64,000 nt of DNA from Anas platyrhynchos. Its lineage: Eukaryota > Chordata > Aves > Anseriformes > Anatidae. The stretch's first letter is position 1. Each line of letters opens with the position of its first letter. Below are positions 39,001 to 50,500 of the stretch, piece after piece. Both the position numbers and the translations under genes were made by a program. Where the stretch lies: the NCBI RefSeq assembly GCF_047663525.1, contig NC_092591.1, positions 30,661,001 through 30,725,000 on the forward strand, in the 5' to 3' direction. A model generated the notes under the pieces. It was not told where the DNA came from and made no database searches. It worked only from the letters and a program-made list of their open reading frames with translations.

Positions 39001-42000
39001 TGGGTTTCAGGAAGGCGTGGATGATTTCTTTAAATCAGTGCCCAGTGCATTGCAAGGGGCCAGAGGTGTTTGCTTTGTCCTTTCTCTGTTCTTTCTTGGC
39101 TGGATAAGCAGATGAGGCAGGGAGTGTTGGAGTTGTTGACCCGAGGAGACCTGAGAGAAGGTCAGAGTGCCTGATGGACACTGACAGCTTTGGGATCAAA
39201 TTTGCAGGATGTGCAAATTATGCTACATTTGGAGTCTGGCTTGGCGGGAACAAATAAATGCAAAATGTGTTCAACTGTTCACATAGTCCTACAAGGACTG
39301 AAGGACAAAGCTTCCTGGTGGCTAGTCCCACTGGTGGCAAGCCGCTATCAGAAAGCCTCTCACATGCACACTTAAGAATTGCTGATAGTGATTTTTATTA
39401 TTTTTTTTAGCTTAGTTTGGTTTGTTTTTTAAGGCTTTTAAAACCTTTTCTAATTAGCATAAAGAGCTTGCATTGCTTTTAGTGAAAACTCACTCAGAAA
39501 CCAAAAAATTCTTTAGTGAGCTATTAGTGATGGTGCAGGGCATGGTCATGGGAAGGGGACCATGGCACAGGGCAAAAACAGCTCCAAGGAGTCTGGAGTC
39601 CAGATCTGGTCAGTCAGAGCACAGGGGAAAGGGAATGGGCAATCCAAGGTATCTGTGCTGCACACATTCCTCATTTCTCAGCAAAGAGGTGATTTTTTTC
39701 ATTCCACAATTTGCACACACACACCACATAACCATGGGCTGCGTATAGCTTTCCTAGGGAAAGCAGAAAACATTTAATGGGAGCATCCTATGATTGCACC
39801 ACATGTGAGCAGCCCAGCTAATGCACCAGATGTAAACTGAGGATAAATTGCTCCCAAACCAGAGGGGCAGTGCCTTGCGAGTGGCTGTGGAAACACAGCA
39901 TGTAGGAATATGGCTCTGGATGTACTGAGCAGAAAGTTATGAATGGTCTTTGGAGGCACTGGGAAGGAAAAGGTAAGGAAGGTGGCATTTACACGTGAGC
40001 AAGGAAGGGAAAATATCCTTGCTCCTGACAAACTGCGTATGCTTACCCACCAAGATCCGGGCCACAGAGAAGGTCTTAAGCTTGGTGAGCACCTGCAATG
40101 GTGTTTGTGTGCTAGAAGGTGCATATTATTATTTATCTATTATTAACTAACATTAAACTATTTAATAATGATTATTTATTTATTTATGAGTTATTTATTA
40201 TAGCTGATACATCTTCACTGAAGCAGGATGGTATAGTGGAGGTAGTTTGGAAGGACACCCATAGTAGACATGGCACGTGTAGAGCAGCTACATGGGAATT
40301 TGTTTTTTTTTTTTTTTTTTTTTTTAAACTGAGTGAAGAGCTGGTTTGATTTATTTATTTATTTATTTATTTTCTTCTGGGAGGAGCTTGAAGATAGACT
40401 GAATGGCAAATTCAAGGGAAGACTAGCAAACATCCTGCTTAATGCTGGCTATGAAGCCCTGGGTGCAGATTATTGGTCTCTTTTCATTTGTTTACTTCAA
40501 AGGTGGCTAGCTGGGATCATCTAATGTCTTTTGGAGACTTCAGGCCCCGTCTCACCGAATAACTGCTCAGCTAAAAGTCATCTGTCCCAAGGGAGGTGTG
40601 TAAGGAGGGTCAGTGAAAAGCCTTCTGGAAGTGCATGTCCTATCCCCATGCTACAGGGAGAGCTGAGATCTCTCTCCTGGTCTGGCTGCCAACCTTTCTG
40701 ATGGCTGAGAGACATCCCAACCTTTACACAAAGGGACTAAATTTTCAGTAGGGCTACGATAGGGTGGATGTGTTCAGCATGGCTTGAGCATGACTCGGTG
40801 CAGACAGATGCCAGGACTACCTTGGGTACTGGAAGTGAAACGACTACCCTTGTCTGGAGCTTAGCACGTGTTATTTAATTTCACTGAGATGCTGATGAAC
40901 ATCTCTTGCATGTTGTGTATCCCCATTCTGAGGCTGCAGCTCAGAACTTTGCTCTTCAGATGCATTTTAATTCAAATTTCAAGTTAAATTTTTGGTGTCA
41001 TCCAGAACATCAGCTTTCATAGGCAGGAGGCAGGATGGGGAGGAGGTGGCCTGACTGGGATGTGGTCCATATGGGCTTTACCTGATCAGGAAAATATTGT
41101 CTGTTCAGGGGAAGTATATAGCATACTAGTATCAAGGTCACAAGCGTGATGCAGTGCGGGACTGTGGACTTGTGTGACTCCAAGGCTGCAGCTCCCCCAG
41201 TCAGCTCCAGTTGACCAGCACTGGTGAGGGTGCTGGCCATCATACAAGAAACAGTTCCCAGGAAGACCAGGAGAGAGGGCAGTTTCTCGCACCAAGCAGG
41301 AAACTGTTGTCTGGTTTTGCTCTGAACCCAAACCTGACATTTCTGAGTAGGTTTCCTCCAGACCAGCATTTCTGCCTACGTGGAGATTAAAACACAGCAT
41401 TTGTTAGATTATTTCTCTGAAGAGGCAGCAGCACAAAGCACTGCTGTCACCCTAGGACCTTCTCCGTCTGTCATTAAAGGAGAGATCTGCCCTCTGAGCC
41501 ATTCTGGAAGAAACATCTACCTGTAGGGGTTCCTGAGGAGCCTCTTTATTTCTAAACCCAGACAGCTAATAAGCTCATATTTCACTTAGCAGGCAGAGCA
41601 CTCTCAGCAGGCCCCTCCAGCACCGAAGGTCAGCGGGGAGGTAATGAAGCAGGTGACTCAGATCTGACTGCTGCCTCCTCTTTATTCACTATTTCCCAAA
41701 TCTGCTGTGGTGCTGTTGGAGGCAGCCCGATGGTGAGCTGCCCACGGCCACCTCTCCTTACTCCCCTGCATGCAGGGACGTGGTGGTGGGAGTGCCATCT
41801 CCCACCTCGTCCTGCCCAGACTGCTGCCTGGATGATATTTTTGCTGTGTTTTTTTTTTTTTTTCTGTCCCTTTGAAGCCCGCTCTGCCTGCTGAATTACC
41901 GGGATGCAGCCGTGCTGTTTACTGCTTTCATCAGCTCCTTGGGGAAAATGGCTCCAGCTAACCACCTGCAGTACAGCTGGCGTCCTGCTCAGCTCTGTAG

Positions 42001-42711
42001 GCAAGCCCAGCTAACCACTGCAAGGAGGAGACAGGAGTGAGAACTCTCAGCCACCGAAATCTTCTCTTTTTTTGACAAATCCGTGCAGCTGCACTGGAGT
42101 CAGTACAACATTTGGCAGCAGCTGGCCCTTACCTTGCCTTACAGTAGCATTGCTGACAGCCTTGCAGCTCTGATACCCACGATAATTGAGGAACTAATCC
42201 ATTTTAATTATGCAGTCCCTGTCTAAATAGGGAGTATCAGACAAGATCACATTAACCACTTGTTAAACTTCACATGAGATACCGCTGTAAAATGAGAAGG
42301 GTAGGGTGTGAGTTATGGGCAGGGAGGAGCTATAGATCTGTTTCTCTGTGGAACAGGACGTTCTCACCTTACCCAGGAGGAAGGCGGCTGTGGTGAGCAA
42401 ATGAAAATTAAGATTTATTTGGTTGGAAACGAATACATCTGGTCACTGACATAGGGCATTGCATACATGGCTAGGATTAGGTTGTCTCACGTGGACCATG
42501 GCCATGGCAGCACTAGGTGATGGCTGGTGTGAATGGTTGGTGTTCTCTCAAGTGCAGGCACTGTAGTAGATGCCTTGACTGCAGCTCACAGTTACTAAAG
42601 GAAGAACCAACAGTTTTGTGGTTTTTCTGTCCCTCTCCATTGCTTTCAGCTGGGATGTCACTGCCTTGCTCTGTCTTCATTCACCTCACAGTGCTCTGCT
42701 TTCTCTTCCAG
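30061..42711. other. Long non-coding stretch before CEND1
   Basis: No coding exon supported across 12.6 kb. It holds simple repeats: T-rich at 31415-31446, (TAA)n at 33257-33285, a T run at 40303-40325 and (TTTA)n at 40349-40372. A minus-strand frame at 36285-36052 ends in KGKSAGAPG, faintly like a LINE reverse transcriptase, but is too short to call. It may be the CEND1 first intron or intergenic. Confidence 0.4.
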
Positions 42712-42888
42712 GTGCTGTAACATGTCCAGGTAGGACACCACCAGTGTGAACATCATCCCAAGACAGTCACTCCAAGCCATCCCTCTCAGGTGGCTCCTCT
42801 GCTTCAGCCAGCAGCCAGACAGAGGTGAAGACCTGGGCTTGCTCCCCTTGTGAGAGGCATCCAGTCACTGCCCACAGCACTCGTAGGG
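42712..42888 (+). other. CEND1 5' untranslated part of the coding exon
   Basis: A strong acceptor (tgctttctcttccag, AG at 42710-42711) precedes the CEND1 ATG by 177 bp, which predicts an upstream non-coding exon. A tiny upstream ORF, ATG TCC AGG TAG, is at 42722-42733. Confidence 0.6.
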
Positions 42889-43281
42889 ATGGATTCCAAA
42901 GGCAACGTCCGAAGTGGAAACAAACCCGACGCCAAGGCCGCCAGCTCTGGAAAGCCAGAAAAGCCCAGCCCTGTGCCTGCCACCAATGCAGACAAGAAGG
43001 AGACCCCCAAAGAGCAGCCTGCTCCTGCCACTGCCACCAAGAAGGCAGGCGGCGATGCTGCCATCGTGAACAACCACAGCAACCTGAAACCCAGCCCAGC
43101 CGCCACGGAGACACAGGAGGCCACCGGCCAGTCCCCTGACTCTGACCACAAGGGAAACAGCTCCGAGGAGTCACCAGGCAGCATCTTCGACAACATGAAG
43201 CCCTTGATCATCATCGGAGGAGTGGCAGTGGCTGCGCTAGCTGTGATTGTGGGAGTGGCGTTCCTAGCCCGGAAAAAATGA
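42889..43281 (+). CDS. CEND1: CEND1 (BM88), neuronal cell-cycle exit protein
   Basis: Single-exon frame of 130 residues from the ATG at 42889. The first ~100 residues are hydrophilic and rich in Lys, Pro, Ala and Ser, with the conserved NNHSNLKPSP block at about 61-70. The C-terminus is one hydrophobic helix (PLIIIGGVAVAALAVIVG region) ending in ARKK, so the protein is tail-anchored with the N-terminus in the cytosol, as known for CEND1. Mammalian CEND1 is about 149 residues; the shorter length comes from the low-complexity middle. The family drives cell-cycle exit and differentiation of neuronal precursors. The in-frame GTG 39 nt upstream is not the start. The antisense frame over this gene is a shadow. 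Confidence 0.93.
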   Translation: MDSKGNVRSGNKPDAKAASSGKPEKPSPVPATNADKKETPKEQPAPATATKKAGGDAAIVNNHSNLKPSPAATETQEATGQSPDSDHKGNSSEESPGSIFDNMKPLIIIGGVAVAALAVIVGVAFLARKK

Positions 43282-46200
43282 AGACCAAGGCAGGGTGGGC
43301 TGAGAAACCCAACCTGGCTGTACAGCTCCTTTTGAGACAAATGCATGCAGAGAAATTCTATACATATCTATATATATAGAGCGAGCTAGATAGGTCAACA
43401 ACAAACACCAACCGCAACTCCAAGAGTCTTGTTCAAGACAACTGTGCCAGTTTGACCCGATGTGGGTAACTCCATGCACTCAGTGTGTTCTTTTCATGTA
43501 ATATATCTTGGCTTATACCACTGTGTATAGATTACAGCTTCTCCTGATCGGTGTAAATGACGGTGTCCCCTCCCCTCCCTGCTGTCCTCTCTGGGAGACA
43601 CCCCCACCTCTCTTGCAGTCCCCTGTTCTCAAGTCCAAAGTGTTCTTTGTCCCATCCAGAGTCCCTGCTTTGTGTTTTGGTTTCTGTTTGGTTTGTTTCT
43701 AAGTTGGGTTGTGGTGAAGAAGATGTAAGGAGAGATGGAGCCTAGTGAGAAGACCCAGTTCACCTGTCATTGTGTGTAGGGCAAAGTGTGATCTCTAATA
43801 GGTCTCGTGTACCTGCTGCTCATCAACCCACCGTTAAAAACCCAACTCCAAAGTGCCCCAGAGAAACCAGGCCAGCTGTAGCTGGAAGCTGCAGCATGGC
43901 AGAGCTGAGTAAGCAGCTCAGGACATCACACAAGTCTTTTCACTGGCTGAGCTGCCAACTAGAGAGTGAGCAGAGGGACTGTACCGTGACCGACAGTGCA
44001 GGTAGTAGTGTATGGAGATACCTGGCAAAATCCCATGCCGATTGCAGGCAGACAGCAGCTGCCGTCTGCTTGGTTTCTTGCACGTTGGCAGCCTTCAAGA
44101 TCCCACAGATCAACAAGGTCACGGGGGCAGTGTTCAGGGATAGAGAGGCTTTGTTTTGGATCTAGTATTTCCTAAATTTAGGCTGAGCTTTGCAAGATGC
44201 TGTGGCCTCAGCCCAAAATCCCTTAAGGTTAGCTGGACTCTTTATTTCTTGGGGGCTCTGGATCAGGCTGTTCACCTCGTGTTTTCCCACTGAAGGCTCT
44301 GGCCTCTCTGCAGATGAGAAGGTAGGAAAACAGGGAGACACAAGCAGGTTTTAGGGGTGGACAAGAGCTGGGACCCGATAAGAAATAACACTGACCTGCT
44401 TCACACCAAGGAAACCCTGGTCAAGGGCACTGGAAATCCATCTGGTGATCCTAGGGTGATTTCTCACCTCCCTCCTGTGAGTGGCAGGGATCTGTGATTC
44501 CTCTACATCTTGGAAATGGAAACAAATTCCCAATGCTGGGGAACAGCCTGATTTCATTGGTGAGTACCTCAGATCTAAAGCCAGACCTTGCAAGAAGGAA
44601 GGCAGGCGACCAGAAGGTGTTCGGTGCATTGGCAGATGACCTTCGCCTGACACCAAGAAGCGGGCAGATCTTACTCTGAGAGTTTCCACTAGGCTATTTT
44701 GGGCTTCCGTGCTACTGCAAAAAGGCTCTTTACCTTGCTCTGTGTTTTTAAATTAGGTCAGAGCTCAGATGAGGTCAGAGATTAGATGAGGTCAGAATCA
44801 CAGGCTCTCTGGAGCTCAGCAGCAGTTGCAGCCAATGGAGTTTTGCATGAGAAGGTGGGGTGAGTTCAGCAGAAATCAGTTAAAGAGCCACGTGACATGT
44901 CTTTGAGCCTGGATGTATAAATTTGGTGGGTACTGGGCCAGAGAAAGGCCTTGGGTACTGTCTTTGCAGTACCTGCTTCTGGCAAAATTACTGGATAGCA
45001 TGGTGGATGTGTATAACCCAATCTGGTAATTCTTCTCTTGGCTCACATCCTAATTTGCCTCCAAATTTGGCCTGATGGGTGCATATGGCTTCCCCAGATA
45101 AAAGCCTTTTTTGACACAGTCTGGCCATTCCTATGCTGAGCTTTTTCATCCTCCTCTTTTCCCCAAGGCTCATAAAATATTCCCAAAAGGCACGCAACCT
45201 CTGGGAGTATCAGATGCTCTCTTCTGATGAACAACAGGCTGCTTGCAGCTTGAGTTTAATGTCTACCTCTACTTTTACCAGTACAGAGACAGGAGATGGT
45301 TATGTTGGGTTCACGGTGGTTTTGGTAAGAGTGCTAACAGCCTCAGGGGAAATCCGGGTAGCTGAAAGCACTCTTCCTCTGTGTTGTGCACATGCCTCCT
45401 AGCAGCAGTGCTGGAAGCAGAGGGTCCATGGCTCGGTGCCTCTACAATGCCACTTTTATCTAAAGAACTGATTTCCCCTCGTCCTGTTTTGCAGATGTTT
45501 AGTGGTTTACTTTATTTTTTATTTTTTATTTTTTTTTGTGGGTGGGAGAAGGGAGTGCAAGCAACAGAGGAGAGTGAGAGGTATTGGGGAAGCAGAGATG
45601 TGAGACAGAACATAACTCAGCAGCAGTCCCAGCAACGCTCCCTTGCAGCAACTGTGGGAGGGCCTTGCAAGAGCACACAGTGGGGCTGCTGCATCTCCTG
45701 CCTGCACCTAAACTGAGAGCCTGGGGTGCTACAAAGCCCCCAAACCCCGGCAGCGCCCTTGGTGCATCCTCGTGCCATGCTGGGGTGAGGCCCCGTTGCA
45801 CACCACCTCCCCCTGCTGCTGCTTGCACCCTGACCTGTGCATTCTGCTTTCCTCATGAGGGAGGTCTTGGTGCACACACCAGAAGCAAATTGCAGTGCAG
45901 TGCGGACAGGAACCTCATCTATGTGACTGGGAGGACTGTGCCCAACAAGTACAGGGTAACGTATCCAAACGAGTGGGGTTTGGATACAGGGATGGCTATT
46001 GCTGTGCTCCCCTTCCCTCAGACCTCTGGGGAAGAGATTTCAGCTTTTGGCTGGAGGGAATTTTGTAAGAAATTTTACTTATGTTGCCCATGAGGAAGGG
46101 AATCCGGCTATCCCTGTTCTGATTCTTGTTTTGCCGAAGTAGGGCTGGTGATTTTCAGACATCAACTTCTGTTTTCAAGTCCTGTCTTCAAAAAAATATT

Positions 46201-47560
46201 TCTATCTGCCCTGTCTGTTCCTCCCTTTCAACCCCGGATGTGGGATTTATTTTTATTTTTAAAAAAGCATTTTTTTTTTTTAGCAGTCTGTGGCATTACA
46301 GATGCAGCATCTAACCATCCTGCATTGGCTAGCATAGGTAGATGCAGGGGGAGGAAAAAGAAACACCTGCCTCATTTGAGTGCTTTTTTTTTTTTTTTTT
46401 TTTTTTCTTGCTTGTTTTTTCTTTCTGAAGCGTTTTTGTGGTTTTATTTCCTTGGCTTAAAGTTCAGCAAGGGAAGAGGGGAAAAACAGTTCTCAGCCAA
46501 TGTGGGCCTTAACCATTTCTGTCCACACCCAGCCCCCCTTGCCCTTAGGGCATGTGGATGGATTCAAGGCCAGTAACTTCATCCACAAACACACCACAGA
46601 GATGGTGCCGGGACTGCAGCTCATCCTCTGGGTATGTGACCACGTGCTAGCCCTCGCTAGGCAGTGAACGTGGTTTGTCTTGTCTCATAATGGAACCTCT
46701 GCTTACTGCGATCAATTAACACCACCTGCTGTCCGGATCCTTTCTCTGGAGCCCACCTCTTTGGTTTGGAAAAACACCTCTGTCTATGTGTGCGCGTGTG
46801 TGTGTGTGTGTGTCTGTACACCACCCTGCCTTGAATATTCTGTGTATGTATGTATACGTGCAGGTTTATATTACTGCAGTCTGGGTAAAGCCACATTCTT
46901 TGTAAGGAAAAAAAAAAAAAAAACAACAACACACAAAACAAACCTGGAGATGACCCTTCATTTGTTCCTCTGCATTCACACAAAGTGTCCGTGATGTCTT
47001 TTCTGTGCCATTCACATCTCACCATGCAGCACCCGAATTCCTTTTTCTGTCCTGGTTTCTTCTCAGAGCAAAGAATGTATGACGAGCGAACTGCCGAATG
47101 TACCATGTGCCCATTGTGCTAGGAGCTCAAAGTCACTGTTCCCCCTCCCTGGATATTCGCGTGGGCTACTTGCTTAAAAATAAGGCACTTTTAGCCAATA
47201 CTGAACTGTACTGGACTGTGTTGTAGTGCTTTTCACAGTGTGGGTCTAGTGTTGACTTGAGTCAGGTAGATCAAGCGTAGATGCCATACAAGCTCCCAGG
47301 CACGCAGCTGGGGCCGTGCACTTCAGTCCTGAATTGCAAACGACATCCTCTTAGCAAACACCTCCTGTTCTGCCTTAATGTGCCAGGCTGTGCGGTGGTT
47401 TCGTTTTGAGAAAAAACGTCCAGCGAGAACTAGGCTGAGAAGAGCAAATTCATCTCTCTCAGAATCGAAACGAGATTGAAACCAAATTTGTTGAGAAGTA
47501 GAAGGCTTAAATGACTGAACTCGCTGTGCTAAATAAATAGTTGTCTTTTCTCGTACTGAG
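43282..47560 (+). other. CEND1 3' untranslated region and flank (extent uncertain)
   Basis: No coding feature. The first good AATAAA after the stop that I noticed is at 47532-47537, so a 3' UTR of about 4.2 kb is possible. A (TG)n run lies at 46787-46814 and A/T runs at 46383-46406 and 46909-46923. A later AATAAA is at 52777-52782. Confidence 0.35.
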
Positions 47561-50500
47561 CACATGCCGTTATTTGCTTGATGTTATTCTTTGTGTGGTG
47601 TTTGTGATATGAAGTCCTTCTATTGATATCTCCATGGGGAGAATGAATTAATGCTTAAAACTAGTAAGATTCTGCGCTTGGGTTTTGAAGAGATCTAGAT
47701 TGCTAGTTTACTCTTGATAAAGTGCAAATTAGAAATTTGGGAAACTGACTTCACAAGTATTGCAGCTTATCTCTAAAACTATAGATTTGGTTATTACACC
47801 AGATCCCAGTCTATTTTTAAGGAGCCACACATTTTAGTCAAATACAACGATGTTGTGCTCTTGAGCAACTTTGTAGAAGGCTTTTGATGCTTCTAGCTTT
47901 AAGAAAGATGAAATGGGTTACACATCCGCTTCCTCTTTCTCCTGGTTTAATAGACTGTGGTAAGTCCTGCTACTCCTAACAGTTCTGCAGTAGGATGCAA
48001 ACAACCCTGGAAACAGAAGGATAATGTAGCAGCATTTTTGGGAGGGTAATAATGCATTCTTGTGGCTGCTGTCACACCTCACAAAGCGCTGAGCAGTTGC
48101 TTGCCCTGAAGCACTTATTAGCCCCACTAGGTGGAGTGATACAATAAAAATAGGTTTGTCTTTGCTGAATCAAAGCTTAGGGATTGATCCCCCAGCTACC
48201 AAATCTAGGGGAATTTTTCCATTGGTTTCAGCATGCTGTGATCAGGCTTTGCGATCTTATCGGCACCAGGGCTATGACTGCAGGTCTCTGTAAAATATAA
48301 ATGCATTTCAGTGGCATGTTTTACAAACCCGGCCAAAATACTTCTTAGTCTTCTGCTGAGTACAAGGGAAACCTTCTCTAGTATTACCTGAGGCAGCCAC
48401 GCTTACACTGACATTAGCATTTATGTATAAACAACAGGATAACTAAAACACAAAACCAACCAACCAATCAACCAAAAATACTAAAGCCAGTGAGAGGAGA
48501 TGAATGATTCTTGACTAAAATTCCCTTCCTTTCCTGGAAATGTCACTGGGTTCAGAAATCTGCCTTTTTCTAACTATTCTTAGAATTGGTTGAAAATATA
48601 AATTCTGAGGATTTGTGAAGGAGAAAAAAATGTTCTTGAAGAAATAAACTACATAAGGAAGATAGTAGTAGTAGTAATAATAATAATAATAATAAAAGTC
48701 TGACTACGAAGCCATGCAAATTATCCCTTGTTAACTGGATTTCTCAAGTGTTTTTGCTGTCTCTGTTCAATGTTAGAGTTTATGAAGCAAGAAAAAGGCC
48801 TGAAGTTTTCCACAACCAACTTCGTGCAATTAAAGGAAATTGCAGGTTTATAATTCAGGCATTTTTAAGGGCGGTGTTCTCTCTTTTCACATGCTCTGTT
48901 GTCAAAAAGTCTGAAAATCCAATATAAACCCATTTTGATCCTCCAGTTTGTGACTTTTTGTTAGAGCAGGGATGCTGGTACATCTTACTGACCATACAGG
49001 TTTGTTCCCTTCATCGAGGACCCATGGAAGAGCTGCTTTCTGTAGCAGTCAGCAACCACATGGTGTATTTTTCATAAACTGCTACCAGTTCTGCTTTACA
49101 AGCTGGGCATCTCCCTTAATGAAGGGGTTGCCACTGACCTGGATAATTAAAATTCTGCATTTAACTTAGTTAAGTTCTTAGTGCTGGAAGCCGGAATTGG
49201 GATATTTCCTGATACTTACACTAGAGGTATTTGGCTCTTTACTCGTTCACAGACAAATCTGCTGATGCTGAAGATCTGACCCAGACTGTCAGCACATTTT
49301 AGGACTTGTGAGTGGCACTCGATTGACAACTCCACTGCAGAAAGCAGGGAATCCTGAGCAGCAATTTTCTGGGCCAGGGTATGTGGCACCATCTGCGTAC
49401 TTCAGAATTCATGCTGTGGGTGACAAAGAAGCCAGGAGAGGGTGATATGAGCAGTGTCTGCCTTCTACTGTGGATTAAATTTTGCTGCTCTGTTTTCAGC
49501 CCCTATCTATCCCCATGTGGTTCTTGTCCTGCAGTGACTGTTTGGGTCCTATTCCTAAAATGTCTCCTGTCCCCACTTCAACTAGAAATTGGTTCTCTTC
49601 CGAATTTCATCTTCTTGAAGTATTACTTAATCATTAATGGGAAGTTATTTTTTAAGGGCAAAGAGCACAGAATATGGCCAATAAGGTCAATGATAGTCTT
49701 AGCTCTCATGGTCAATATGTGGTAAAAAAGAGAGTGTACTTCATCTAGGTTCATCTTACTGAATGCTTCTGTCTAGAAGATTGTTCTCCTTGAGCTAGAC
49801 TATGATTCCTTGAATTTAGCAGCCCAGATGATGCAAGGTGCAGTTGAGGGGACTGCAACCTAACTGAGACACTGGCTTGAAACATGCCCCATGTGCCATT
49901 CAGCTTGATTTGGCTGGCTATATTTCAAGACCATTTTTTAGTCTTTTATTGAATCTTGCATTGGTTAGCTCAGATCACATTATCTTGAGTGACCCTGAGG
50001 AGTTAAATCTGTGTAGCAGAGGGTTTTTAATGATAAAGACTTTCTTCCTTTCTCATATCATCAGTCCAGCCATGTGACCTGTTTCCTTTTTAAATCCCGA
50101 GTTCCTAGACTGTCTGCTCATGCCAGGTCTGCTACAAACTATACAGCTCCACTGGCTTCCAGAGATCTGATTAATTGCTTGTGCTTTGCTGCTGCTTCAG
50201 CTACTCAACTGTATTCCCAGGCAGCTCTGCAGATGTGGCCTTTCCACAGCAAGGCAAAAACCACGCCCCAGTGCAGAGGCAGATTTTGGGTTGCCCTACC
50301 TAACAGAGCCAAAGTTCAGCCACTTGGCACCTAAGGGGAATGAAAAGACTGTAGTGTAGAAAGGAATGCATGAACTCTTCATTTGCCCTAGCTGCTAAGG
50401 CTTGGGGGTCTGAGATGCAAGATATTGCATGCTTGTCTGCCACAGGAGCTCAGCAGAGGATAAAAACCTAGCTGGAAGCTCCCTTTCTGGTCCTTACTCT

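Noticed and set aside
42804-43346. 180-codon minus-strand frame over CEND1
   Set aside because: Shadow of the conserved CEND1 frame on the opposite strand.
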